From Priestia iocasae (lineage in GTDB: Bacteria; Bacillota; Bacilli; Bacillales; Bacillaceae_H), in the NCBI RefSeq assembly GCF_016909075.1, contig NZ_JAFBFC010000002.1, positions 434,001 to 498,000 on the forward strand: DNA of 64,000 nt, read 5' to 3'. A model generated the notes under the pieces. It was not told where the DNA came from. It saw only the letters and a list, made by a program, of their open reading frames with translations, and searched no databases. Every line of letters starts with the position of its first letter. Position 1 is the first letter of the stretch. A program made the translations under genes and the position numbers. Shown here one piece after another: positions 36,573 through 45,547 of this stretch.

Positions 36573-38155
36573 GATACTCGAATCGCAGTACGATACTCAT
36601 TGGGAGTTACACCTTCAATTTTTTTAAATACTTTTCGAAAGTATTTATCATCTTGATAGCCAATCATATTGGCTACTTCATAAACCTTTAAATCTTCATT
36701 TCTTAACAGTTGCTTTGCTTTATTCATCCGTACTTTCACAAGATAATCAGAGATGTTTTCGTTAAATTCTTGTTTAAATTTACGTGAAATATATTCTCTA
36801 CTTAGGTAAAATCGATCAGATATTTCTTGAAGCTTTACATCTCGATCAAAATTTGCTTGTAGGAATTGTTCAATCTCATAGATTACATCTGGATTTTGCT
36901 TTTTCGCATGGCGCTTCACAATTTTCATAAACAGATGAATTTCTTTTCGTTTTCGGTTCATATATCTTTGAAGTTCAAAACAACCTTCATCATTAAAAAA
37001 GAAATAAACAACTTCTTCGCCTTTTTCGTTCACTATATAGGAGATCTCGTATTTCTTTAACCATTGCTGACTCATTAATTGATATTCTTTTTCAAAGTGT
37101 AATAATTGCTTTAGCGATAAATAACGATGAGTTTGAAATCCTTCTGAAATCGTCGAGATTATCTCTTCAAACAATTCTTGCTGCCCTAGTTGTACAGCTT
37201 CTTTTACATGTGAAGAATAATCAATCAGATTTATAATAGCCAATCGATTAATCTGACTCTCTGTGTATACTTTGAGTGGATTTTTATCTAATACATTGAT
37301 GTTCATTAACACCTCTTTTGCTCCATTATATGAGAGCATAAGGTTTTCAAGGTTATTTATAACAGGGCCACTGGCGATAAAACAGCATACTTCCAATACT
37401 TTCTTCATATTCTTATGCATCGTTTCAAGCATGTTTTGGACACGAGAAAAGTGATCCCAAAAGATAACCACAATTTCACCTTTATTTGATAAGTAACGAA
37501 AGGCAATTCCACACTTTTCTTCATGAAGCATTTCATTCACAATATTTAAAATGGAAAAGTACGCTAAGTCCCGATCACGTTGAAACGCATAAACGGCTTT
37601 TTGATCAACTCGAATAATAGCTACTTGATACTGTTGAGACAAGTGAAATCCAAACTCTTTGTAAATAGCAGCATTTAACAATTGATTGTTCATTAGCTGG
37701 GTAAGCTTTCGATCTCGATAAATGGGCTTCATTTCATTGATTAACTGGTGACTATTGTTGTGCTGCTGTCTATCTTCTTCTTCTCTTTCCCAATCCTTAA
37801 CAGCGCGTACTAGCGTATCATTTAAAATACCAGGATCTATTGGCTTTAATATATAATCCATACTCCCAAAATGAATGGCTTTTCGCATATAATGATAATC
37901 ATCGTAGCCCGTTACTACAATACTTTTGCTAGTCGGGTGATTGTTCTTAATCCACTCCAATAACGCAATCCCATCTACTTCAGGCATTTTCATATCCGTG
38001 AAAATAATTTCTGGCTTATAGACTTCAATGAGCTGAATAGCTTGTTCGCCACTTTCTGCTTCTAGTACTTGCGAAACCCCATTCTCCTTCCATTCACCTA
38101 ATAGTCGAATTCCTTCTCTCACGTGTTGTTCATCGTCTACTATCAATACTTTCAC
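36563..38155 (-). CDS. YesN-type response regulator (REC + AraC HTH)
   Basis: A 530-residue regulator. N-terminal receiver: DD at residues 7-8, phospho-acceptor Asp54 in IIFTDMKMPEVDG, Lys in YILKPID. A middle region of about 300 residues, typical of YesN-like proteins, follows. The C-terminal AraC-type double HTH runs from LQEISDRFYLSREYISRKFKQ to GYQDDKYFRKVFKK. It overlaps the kinase gene by 26 bp. It most likely activates the adjacent sugar ABC transporter, whose two upstream regions share a 15-bp repeat. Confidence 0.9.
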   Translation of the reverse strand: MKVLIVDDEQHVREGIRLLGEWKENGVSQVLEAESGEQAIQLIEVYKPEIIFTDMKMPEVDGIALLEWIKNNHPTSKSIVVTGYDDYHYMRKAIHFGSMDYILKPIDPGILNDTLVRAVKDWEREEEDRQQHNNSHQLINEMKPIYRDRKLTQLMNNQLLNAAIYKEFGFHLSQQYQVAIIRVDQKAVYAFQRDRDLAYFSILNIVNEMLHEEKCGIAFRYLSNKGEIVVIFWDHFSRVQNMLETMHKNMKKVLEVCCFIASGPVINNLENLMLSYNGAKEVLMNINVLDKNPLKVYTESQINRLAIINLIDYSSHVKEAVQLGQQELFEEIISTISEGFQTHRYLSLKQLLHFEKEYQLMSQQWLKKYEISYIVNEKGEEVVYFFFNDEGCFELQRYMNRKRKEIHLFMKIVKRHAKKQNPDVIYEIEQFLQANFDRDVKLQEISDRFYLSREYISRKFKQEFNENISDYLVKVRMNKAKQLLRNEDLKVYEVANMIGYQDDKYFRKVFKKIEGVTPNEYRTAIRVSTT

Positions 38156-39950
38156 GTGAAACCCCCCTCTTTGGTAACTCTACGATGACTGTAAAATATT
38201 GATGTTGTTCACTTTCTATAAACATATTTGCTTCATTACCATAGTAAATATGTAGCCGATCATAAATGTTTTTTAATCCGATGTTCTCTTGTTGTTCTTC
38301 TGCATTTTGAGTGAATTGGCGATTTATTTCGCTTAATCTTTCTTTATCCACTCCAACTCCATTATCTTTCACAACAATGCAAACGGTTCCACTATTCGTT
38401 TCATATCCCCTAATTTCTAAGTAACCGCCGCCTACCTTTTGTTCAAACCCATGTTTAAATGAATTTTCGACTAATGGCTGTAAAATCATCTTCGGTACTT
38501 CAGCTCGACGTAATGCTTCATCCATATGAATAGAGTAATCAAATTTCTCGTTAAATCGTTGCTTTTGTAACGTTAAAAAAGCTGTAACATGCTGAATCTC
38601 ACTATCTAGAGAGACAATATCTTCTTTCATATTCATGCTATATCGCATAATATGAGAAAGCGAGGTTAAGAGAGAATAGACTTGTACAACACGGTGCTTT
38701 AAGGCTAGTGTACCAATTGACTGTAATGCATTATAAAGAAAATGTGGATTAATTTGAGACTGTAATACTTTTAATTGCGCTGACTTATTTTCAATCTCTA
38801 ATCGATATTTACGCTCAATTAAGTCATTAATTGTTTCAACCATTGATGTAAAATGTCTTCCTAATACACCGAACTCGTCGTTTCCTAACGATTTAAAGTC
38901 AACTTCAAATGAACCTTTTTCAACCTTTTTCATATTTTGAATTAAAATTCTAATAGGCGATGTTAATTTAAACGAAATCATTAAGGTTGCAATAATGACG
39001 ATAACTAAGAACGGGATACCTATTAATAGATTAATAAATGCGGTCTTCCTCACATCTCCATACAGTACATCATAGGGAATTCTCTTTACAATACGCCACC
39101 CTTCAAACGTCCCCGAAAATGTGTCATGAACAATTACGCCGGAAAAATGATCATCTTTCCATTCTAAATTGTGATCCTCTTTAGGTTGTTCTTTTAGCTT
39201 TTGAAACCATACTTTTTCATTACGCTGACCAATTAAATTTTCATGAGATGAATAAAGAATTGTTCCACTTTCATTCATTAAATAGAATTCTTCTGAGTGT
39301 TCATCATATAGACGATCTGAAATTGCAGCTATCTGAGATAAATTCACATCAATAGATAAAAAGCCTAAAAATTGATCCGATGGTATTTCATTAATTAAAT
39401 GATGAAAGCTCATCACGTTAGTTGGTGATAACTTCCGCAGGTTTGAAAGGTTGTTATAGCTATAAATTTCATGCGTGGGCTCAATAGCTAAAAAATTTTT
39501 CCGCTTACTTAAAGTTGAATAATAAGGATGTGTATATACTTCTTCATACTTTCCACGGCTGCTAACCTTTGAGTTATAGATTGTATACGAATCATTTCCT
39601 TTATGAAGATAAAGGTGAATCTGCTCAATTTCTGGTCTAGTATTATAAAGATAAAGAAGTGTTCGATAAACTTCCTGTTGATTTGCACCAATATCACTTA
39701 ATATCCCTTCTTGTAATACTTTTATAAATGGATGATAACCATATAGTCTAGGTGTCATTTGAGTAATTTCTTCTAAATAGTTACTTACATCTTTCTTGCC
39801 ATTTTCAATAACATCATAGTTGGTTGATACAAACCTGTCTTTGACGGACTCCGTTGTATAGTAATAGGTGATGAGATTGGATAATGTGAATGGAACGACT
39901 GTTGCAAGTAACAAAAAGATAACAAGCTTCTTACGAATACTCCATCCCAT
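38130..39950 (-). CDS. YesM-type sensor histidine kinase
   Basis: A 606-residue membrane kinase: TM1 at about residues 12-31, an extracellular Cache-like sensor of about 270 residues, TM2 near 300-325 and a HAMP linker. The His_kinase motif INPHFLYNALQSIGTLA is near residue 400. HATPase boxes are PLVENSFKHGF, VKDNGVGV and IGLKNIYDRL. Kinases of this class usually sense extracellular carbohydrate or its binding protein. The coding region starts 121 bp after the binding-protein gene, beyond a terminator, so it may have its own promoter. Confidence 0.9.
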   Translation of the reverse strand: MGWSIRKKLVIFLLLATVVPFTLSNLITYYYTTESVKDRFVSTNYDVIENGKKDVSNYLEEITQMTPRLYGYHPFIKVLQEGILSDIGANQQEVYRTLLYLYNTRPEIEQIHLYLHKGNDSYTIYNSKVSSRGKYEEVYTHPYYSTLSKRKNFLAIEPTHEIYSYNNLSNLRKLSPTNVMSFHHLINEIPSDQFLGFLSIDVNLSQIAAISDRLYDEHSEEFYLMNESGTILYSSHENLIGQRNEKVWFQKLKEQPKEDHNLEWKDDHFSGVIVHDTFSGTFEGWRIVKRIPYDVLYGDVRKTAFINLLIGIPFLVIVIIATLMISFKLTSPIRILIQNMKKVEKGSFEVDFKSLGNDEFGVLGRHFTSMVETINDLIERKYRLEIENKSAQLKVLQSQINPHFLYNALQSIGTLALKHRVVQVYSLLTSLSHIMRYSMNMKEDIVSLDSEIQHVTAFLTLQKQRFNEKFDYSIHMDEALRRAEVPKMILQPLVENSFKHGFEQKVGGGYLEIRGYETNSGTVCIVVKDNGVGVDKERLSEINRQFTQNAEEQQENIGLKNIYDRLHIYYGNEANMFIESEQHQYFTVIVELPKRGVSRESIDSRR

Positions 39951-40025
39951 ATATAACCTCCTTTTAAAACGCTTTCACAACTCTCATTATATATGAAATT
40001 TCACAGACTGTCTTACTCAATATGG

Positions 40026-40061
40026 AAAAATGGAACATAGCGACTGCCATGTTCCATTTTT
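40026..40061 (-). terminator. terminator after the sugar-binding lipoprotein gene
   Basis: 13-bp perfect arms AAAAATGGAACAT (40026-40038) and its complement (40049-40061), 10-nt loop, T-run on the minus strand, 11 bp after the stop at 40072. Confidence 0.88.
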
Positions 40062-40071
40062 ACTATCTTCA

Positions 40072-41358
40072 TTATTTTTTCATCTTAGCCCAAATATCAT
40101 CAAGTGATTTTAGAAACTCTTCTTTTGATTTTTGTCCACCGATGTATGATTGCATTGATGCCCCAAACTCTTGTACAGCTCCATCTGGGTACTTGAACCA
40201 GTTCCAAGATAATGTTTTACCTTCTTCAGAGTACTTTAAGATGTCGTCGGATAGCGCATCCATACCTTTTGCTTCAATGTTGTTGAATGCTGGAATGAAT
40301 TTAAACTCTTCTACTAAGAAACGTTTTCCTGTATCAGATGTAACCATCCAGTTTAAGAACTTTTTCGCTTCTTCTTTGTCTGCTTCAGGTGCATTTTTAT
40401 TTACTACCCAGTTATTTGGTACACCTACCGCTAACTTATCGTTTGCTGCAGCATCGTCATTGATTGGCATCGGCAAGAAGCCCATTTGAATTTCAGGGTT
40501 GATTTCAGTAATCATGTTTACTGTCCAGTTACCTTGTTGCATCATTGCTGCTTGACCAGCTGCAAATTGTGTTACTTGTGTATTGTAGTCTGTTGTTAAT
40601 GGATTTTTGTTACCATATTTCACTGTTAGGTCGAATAAGTTCATGAATTGCTCGAACTTTTCGTTGCCAGCAAATGTTTCTTTTCCTTCATTTAACGCCG
40701 CGATGAACGCATCTGGATCATCTTGGTGTGCCATTGGAATGTTGAATAAGTGGTTACCTAGCACCCACCACTCACCATAACCAATTGAGAATGGTGTAAT
40801 TTTTGCTGCTTCAAGCTTTTTAGAAGCTTCTTCTAACTCTTTTAGTGTTTTTGGTAATTCTGTAATCCCTGCTTTTTCGAATAATTCTTTGTTATAAATA
40901 AATCCATATCCTTCAAGGTTTAATGGTTGACCATAAATTTTACCATCTACTGTCATTGGCTCTTTTGCTACATCATAAAGGTCGTTAACCCAAGGTTGAT
41001 CAGATAAGTCTTCTAATTTCTCTAACCAAGTTTGTGCTTCTTGGAAACCACCATTGTTGAAGATATCCGGTTCATTCCCTGAAGCAAATTGTGCTTTTAA
41101 GGCTGCACCGTAGTCAGCTCCGCCTCCTACAGTTTGAATATTAAACTTAACATTTGGATTTTCTTTTGTGTACTCATCTGCTAATGCTTTTAATTGATCT
41201 GCAATTTCTACTTTAAATTGGAACATATCGATGACAACTTCATCCCCAGAACCGCCACCTTCGTTTCCACCTGATGATTCATTGCTTGATTTTGAACAAG
41301 CTGATGCGAATACTAAAACAAATGCTAGTAATAACGCAAACATTGAAAACCTTTTCAT
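40072..41358 (-). CDS. sugar ABC transporter substrate-binding lipoprotein
   Basis: A 428-residue family-1 extracellular solute-binding protein. Signal peptide with lipobox SAC (Cys21) and a Ser/Gly/Glu linker. The body shows VVIDMFQFKVEIADQLKALA, SGNEPDIFNNGGFQEA, GFIYNKELFEKAGITELPKT, AAMMQQGNWTVNMI and a C-terminal FLKSLDDIWAKM, as in MsmE/YesO-like oligosaccharide binders. No glycosidase is nearby, so the sugar cannot be named. It is separated from the permease genes by 111 bp holding a candidate regulator site, an unusual last position in the unit. Confidence 0.88.
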   Translation of the reverse strand: MKRFSMFALLLAFVLVFASACSKSSNESSGGNEGGGSGDEVVIDMFQFKVEIADQLKALADEYTKENPNVKFNIQTVGGGADYGAALKAQFASGNEPDIFNNGGFQEAQTWLEKLEDLSDQPWVNDLYDVAKEPMTVDGKIYGQPLNLEGYGFIYNKELFEKAGITELPKTLKELEEASKKLEAAKITPFSIGYGEWWVLGNHLFNIPMAHQDDPDAFIAALNEGKETFAGNEKFEQFMNLFDLTVKYGNKNPLTTDYNTQVTQFAAGQAAMMQQGNWTVNMITEINPEIQMGFLPMPINDDAAANDKLAVGVPNNWVVNKNAPEADKEEAKKFLNWMVTSDTGKRFLVEEFKFIPAFNNIEAKGMDALSDDILKYSEEGKTLSWNWFKYPDGAVQEFGASMQSYIGGQKSKEEFLKSLDDIWAKMKK

Positions 41359-41450
41359 TTTTATTTACCCCCTTGATCATCGTATAAAGGAACTACTTTC
41401 ATTGTATCTGTTCTAGGAAAATTGAACAGGTGGTGATATTGAACAAACGA

Positions 41451-41465
41451 GTGGAAAATATTGAT
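41451..41465. promoter_or_regulatory. candidate response-regulator site upstream of the binding-protein gene
   Basis: GTGGAAAATATTGAT, identical to 43257-43271 upstream of the permease genes. A second, degenerate copy (GGTGGTGATATTGAA) lies just left at 41429-41443, giving a tandem pair as AraC-type regulators prefer. Confidence 0.45.
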
Positions 41466-41469
41466 GAGC

Positions 41470-42297
41470 TTATTTAATTGATCCACTCGTAATTCCTTTA
41501 ATAATATGCTTTTGCATTGCAAAGAAAAAGATTAATAATGGAATAATACTGATGACTAATGCTGCTAGTGCTAAATCCCATTGCTTTGTATACTGGCCGA
41601 AAAAGAAGAAGGTAGCAAGTGGAATTGTGCGTAATTCTGGATCTTGAAGCACAAGTAATGGCAATAAGAAATCATTCCAAATCCATAGACTGTTTAAGAT
41701 GACAATCGTAACGGTAATTGGCTTTAATAGTGGAAATACAATTCTCCAAAACACGCCGAGTGTCGAGCATCCATCAATAATAGCTGCTTCTTCTAACTCC
41801 ACTGGAATTCCTTTAATAAAGCCGTGATATAAGAAAATAGCCAATCCTGATCCAAAACCTAAATACATAATAACTAGGCCCCAAATACTGTTAATTAGTC
41901 CTAAAGAGCTTGCCGTTTTAACTAATGGAATCATGATCGATTGAAATGGAATAACCATCGCTGCTACAAATGTAAAGAAAATAATGTTACTAATCTTCTT
42001 TTTCGTACGAACGAGCATGTATGCCGCCATTGAGCAGAAAATAACGATAACAACATTACTCGCTACGGTAATTATGAGTGAATTTGAAAAGACTTTTAAA
42101 TAATTCATTCGATCAAATGCCTCTACATAGTTTGACCATTGTAGAGATGAAGGTAATGCCGATGTATTTGTTAAAATTTCAGCAAATGATTTTAATGAAT
42201 TGGAAACCACATAATAGAATGGTACTAAGAAGATGAGCCCTAATACAATGGCTAGAACTTCAAGTGAAAACAATTTTAAACCATATTTTTTATTCAT
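41470..42297 (-). CDS. sugar ABC transporter permease, MalG/MsmG type
   Basis: A 275-residue permease with six membrane helices. The EAA loop reads ELEEAAIIDGCSTLGVFWRIVFPLLKP near residue 165, docking site for the ATPase. The C-terminal GITSGSIK is typical of MalG-type subunits. The ATG shares one base with the stop of the upstream permease gene. A shared MsmX-type ATPase encoded elsewhere would have to energise it. Confidence 0.9.
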   Translation of the reverse strand: MNKKYGLKLFSLEVLAIVLGLIFLVPFYYVVSNSLKSFAEILTNTSALPSSLQWSNYVEAFDRMNYLKVFSNSLIITVASNVVIVIFCSMAAYMLVRTKKKISNIIFFTFVAAMVIPFQSIMIPLVKTASSLGLINSIWGLVIMYLGFGSGLAIFLYHGFIKGIPVELEEAAIIDGCSTLGVFWRIVFPLLKPITVTIVILNSLWIWNDFLLPLLVLQDPELRTIPLATFFFFGQYTKQWDLALAALVISIIPLLIFFFAMQKHIIKGITSGSIK

Positions 42298-43181
42298 TAC
42301 GACTCAACCTCCTTCTTCTTCGTATACATAACTTGAATGGTTGTAATTGTCGCTACTACGATAAAGAAAATTAATGCTTTCGCTTCACCTACACCATATC
42401 GATTATTTACAAACGCTTCTGTATAAATGTTAAGCGCTAACATTTCTGTTGATTTAAATGGCCCACCATTTGTTAATGATAAGTTCACATCAAAGATCTT
42501 AAATGACCAAGAAATGGTTAAGAATAAACAAATTGTGACGGCTGGTGCTACTAGTGGAATCGTAATGTGACGCAGTACTTGCCATGGTGTTGCACCATCA
42601 ATTTTTGCTGCTTCAATTAATTCTTGCGGTACGTTTTGAAGCGCAGCTACGTAAATAATCATAATGTAACCAGCACCCTGCCAAACACTCACGATCACGA
42701 TGCCCCAAAAAGCTGTTTTTTCATCACCAAGCCATGGAAGTTCAAATAATGACCATCCTGTTAAAGCTCCAACTGAAGCAAATCCTCTTACAAAAATGAA
42801 CTGCCAAACAAATCCAAGTAATAATCCACCAATTAAGTTTGGTAAAAAAAAGACTGTTCGTAAAATATTTCGTGTTTTTAACATTTGCGTTACTAACAAT
42901 GCTAAGAAAAATCCAACTGCATTGGTTAATAAGATAGCAACAACGGTATATTTGGTTGTTATCCAAAATGATCGACGAAATTGCTCGTCTTCAAATAATA
43001 AGTATTTAAAATTATCTAGGCCAACCCACTCAATGTTCCCCGTTACCCCGTTCCAGTTCGTAAAGGCATAATATACACCTGATAAGAATGGATATAGAAC
43101 AATGACACTAAATGCTAAAAAGGCTGGGCCTACAAATAACATAAATAAACCGGCTTTTTTGAGTTTCTTTTGATTGCTCAT
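42297..43181 (-). CDS. sugar ABC transporter permease, MalF/MsmF type
   Basis: A 294-residue permease with six membrane helices. The EAA loop reads ELIEAAKIDGATPWQVLRHITIPLVAP near residue 200; MLFVGPAFLAF opens the first helix. Start set at ATG 43181 behind AAGGGGGGA; the longer in-frame extension to 43316 adds 45 residues without family character and crosses the candidate regulator site. First gene of the transport unit. Confidence 0.9.
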   Translation of the reverse strand: MSNQKKLKKAGLFMLFVGPAFLAFSVIVLYPFLSGVYYAFTNWNGVTGNIEWVGLDNFKYLLFEDEQFRRSFWITTKYTVVAILLTNAVGFFLALLVTQMLKTRNILRTVFFLPNLIGGLLLGFVWQFIFVRGFASVGALTGWSLFELPWLGDEKTAFWGIVIVSVWQGAGYIMIIYVAALQNVPQELIEAAKIDGATPWQVLRHITIPLVAPAVTICLFLTISWSFKIFDVNLSLTNGGPFKSTEMLALNIYTEAFVNNRYGVGEAKALIFFIVVATITTIQVMYTKKKEVES

Positions 43182-43256
43182 TCTCTCGTCCCCCCTTGTA
43201 CGTTTTATTCTAGTAAACAATTGATGAAATGAGGATAGACTGCATTGACGACAAGG

Positions 43257-43271
43257 GTGGAAAATATTGAT
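43257..43271. promoter_or_regulatory. candidate response-regulator site upstream of the permease operon
   Basis: GTGGAAAATATTGAT, the second exact copy of the 15-mer at 41451-41465, in the same orientation. On the minus strand a TAGAAT -10 lies about 43 bp downstream with a poor -35, as for an activated promoter. Confidence 0.45.
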
Positions 43272-43385
43272 TAGTACTTCCATCCTAAATCCCTTAACAA
43301 TCCCAAAATCATACATTTCACACTAAAACTATGATACTATACTAGTAAACTAGCATTTATTTTCCATAGAGAAAGAGTGAAGCAA

Positions 43386-45512
43386 ATGAAGAAAAAGAAG
43401 AAGAAAAAGACGCATATTCCCTTTCGCTTAAACTTTTTGTTTTTCATTGTCTTCCTATTATTCTCTTTACTTATTTTACGATTAGGATTTGTTCAAATTG
43501 TATCGGGTGAGAGTTATAAAGAAGAAGTTGAAAAGACGGAAGATATCGTGATTCACACCCCTGTTCCTAGAGGACATATGTATGATCGATACCACCGCGT
43601 CATTGTGGATAACAAACCGTTGAAAGCGATAACGTATACTCGGGCTCAAAATACGAAACAAAAAGAGCGTATTGATGTAGCCACGAAATTAGCTTCCGTT
43701 ATTGATTTGCCTGTTTATACTCCATTTTTTGATGGAGAAAACAAAGAAAGAGAAAAAGTACCGGATGAAGTTCGATTAACAGAGCGAGATTTGAAAGATT
43801 ATTGGATGGTAAAAAACCCTAAAAAAGCTCAAAAAAAAGTAACCAAGAATGAACTTCAAAAAGTAAGTGATGGAAAGCTTGAAGACAAAGATTTGTACAA
43901 GCTCCAGCTTGAGCGTATTTCTAAAACAGAGCTTCAAACAGTAAAAGACGAAGTTGAAATCATCGCGATTAAAACGAAAATGGACTCTGGATATGCACTC
44001 ACTCCTCAAATTATTAAAAGCGGAGTTGGAGACGATGAGTTTGCAAGAGTCAGTGAAAACTTGCAATACTTATCGGGGGTTGACGTCATGACCTATTGGG
44101 ATCGTCAATATACATACGACGGACTTCTTCGAACATTATTAGGAAATGTCACATCAGCGAACGAAGGGTTACCGCGTGAGAAATTAGATTACTTCTTATC
44201 ACGTAACTACAGTCGAAATGATCAAGTTGGAAAGAGCTATTTAGAGAAACAGTATGAACACGTCCTTCACGGTCAAAAGGCAAGGTCGGTTATTGTAACG
44301 AATCGAGCTGGTAATGTGCTTGAAGCCGATCAACTATCCGAAGGCCAACGTGGCAGTGACTTAATCTTAACCATTGATATGGAATTACAAAAGAAAGTAG
44401 AAGATATTGTCACAAAAGGTTTATTACGTGGAAAAGCATCGAATGCTCCATTATTAGATCGTATTTTTGTCATGCTCATGAATCCACATACTGGTGAAAT
44501 TTTAACAATGGCAGGAAAACAATACGTCATCGATGATAAAACGAAAAAATCTGATATAAGAGACTTCGCACTAGGTAACATGACCACTGCTTATGAAATG
44601 GGGTCAACGGTAAAAGGCGCAACAATCCTAGCAGGCTTCGATTCAGGATCCATTCGTCCGAACACGTATTTTATGGATCAGCCTTTGCAATTTGCTGGGT
44701 CACCACCTAAAAAATCCTATGTCAACATGGGTAGTATTAATGATGTAACAGCGCTTCAACGTTCATCAAACGTGTATATGTTCCGAACTGTAATGGCTAT
44801 GGCAAATGTATCGTACGTATATAAAGGTCCTCTTCCCATCAAGTTTTCAACATTTGAGCAACTCCGCTCTTATTATGCACAGTTTGGACTTGGTGTACAT
44901 ACAGGAATTGATCTTGATAGTGAATCGACAGGCCTTAAAGGAGTAAATCCATTCCCTGGTAATGCACTCGATTTATCAATTGGACAATACGATACATACA
45001 CACCTTTACAACTGATTCAATATGTCTCAACCATTGCAAATGGTGGATATCGTGTTAAACCGCAGCTTGTAAAAGAAATTCGCGAACCATTGTTAGGTTC
45101 CGATGAGCTTGGAAGTATCCAACACTCGTTCGAACCACATGTATTAAATCGAGTGACGATGACAGACAGTCAGATTAACCGAGTAAAAGAAGGATTTAGA
45201 CGCGTTATGCAAGTACCTGGTGGAACAGCTTATAAACAATTCTCTAATGCTCCTTACAGTCCAGCAGGAAAAACAGGTACAGCTGAAGCGTATAATAAAG
45301 GGCGATCTGTTCGTAATTCAACACTTATTGCTTATGCCCCTCATACTAACCCAGAAGTGTCCATGGTAGTCGTTGTTCCTTCTGCTTATATGCAAGGTGG
45401 CTCTAGCTCATTAAGCCAAGAAATTGGACGTGAAGTACTTGATACTTATTTTGGATTAACAAAGCAAGGTGAGGAAGAACTTCTAAAAAAAGAAAGCGAA
45501 GAAACTAACTAA
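43386..45512 (+). CDS. class B penicillin-binding protein (PbpA/PbpH-like transpeptidase)
   Basis: A 708-residue monofunctional transpeptidase. Lys-rich N-terminus, one membrane anchor (about residues 15-38), then the PBP dimerisation domain (VPRGHMYDRYHRVIVDN). Transpeptidase motifs: STVK near residue 408, SSN in QRSSNVYMF, and KTG in AGKTGTAEAY. Length and the inserted Lys/Glu-rich segment resemble B. subtilis PbpA and PbpH, which act in side-wall synthesis. I prefer ATG 43386; a GTG at 43377 is also in frame. It is divergent from the sugar transporter and not part of the B. subtilis order at this point. Confidence 0.9.
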   Translation: MKKKKKKKTHIPFRLNFLFFIVFLLFSLLILRLGFVQIVSGESYKEEVEKTEDIVIHTPVPRGHMYDRYHRVIVDNKPLKAITYTRAQNTKQKERIDVATKLASVIDLPVYTPFFDGENKEREKVPDEVRLTERDLKDYWMVKNPKKAQKKVTKNELQKVSDGKLEDKDLYKLQLERISKTELQTVKDEVEIIAIKTKMDSGYALTPQIIKSGVGDDEFARVSENLQYLSGVDVMTYWDRQYTYDGLLRTLLGNVTSANEGLPREKLDYFLSRNYSRNDQVGKSYLEKQYEHVLHGQKARSVIVTNRAGNVLEADQLSEGQRGSDLILTIDMELQKKVEDIVTKGLLRGKASNAPLLDRIFVMLMNPHTGEILTMAGKQYVIDDKTKKSDIRDFALGNMTTAYEMGSTVKGATILAGFDSGSIRPNTYFMDQPLQFAGSPPKKSYVNMGSINDVTALQRSSNVYMFRTVMAMANVSYVYKGPLPIKFSTFEQLRSYYAQFGLGVHTGIDLDSESTGLKGVNPFPGNALDLSIGQYDTYTPLQLIQYVSTIANGGYRVKPQLVKEIREPLLGSDELGSIQHSFEPHVLNRVTMTDSQINRVKEGFRRVMQVPGGTAYKQFSNAPYSPAGKTGTAEAYNKGRSVRNSTLIAYAPHTNPEVSMVVVVPSAYMQGGSSSLSQEIGREVLDTYFGLTKQGEEELLKKESEETN

Positions 45513-45544
45513 AAAGCGAGATGGCTAAGGCCATCTCGCTTTTT
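45511..45544. terminator. bidirectional terminator, PBP gene / yhgE
   Basis: 15-bp perfect arms AAAAAGCGAGATGGC (45511-45525) and complement (45530-45544) around the tetraloop TAAG. Confidence 0.92.
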
Positions 45545-45547
45545 CTC

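Noticed and set aside
40022-40489. 155-codon plus-strand ORF opposite the sugar-binding protein
   Set aside because: Shadow of a well-supported lipoprotein gene; it starts inside that gene's terminator and has no ribosome-binding site.
42297-43316. Long form of the first sugar permease (45 extra N-terminal residues)
   Set aside because: The extension covers the promoter and the candidate regulator site and lacks family features; ATG 43181 has a strong ribosome-binding site.
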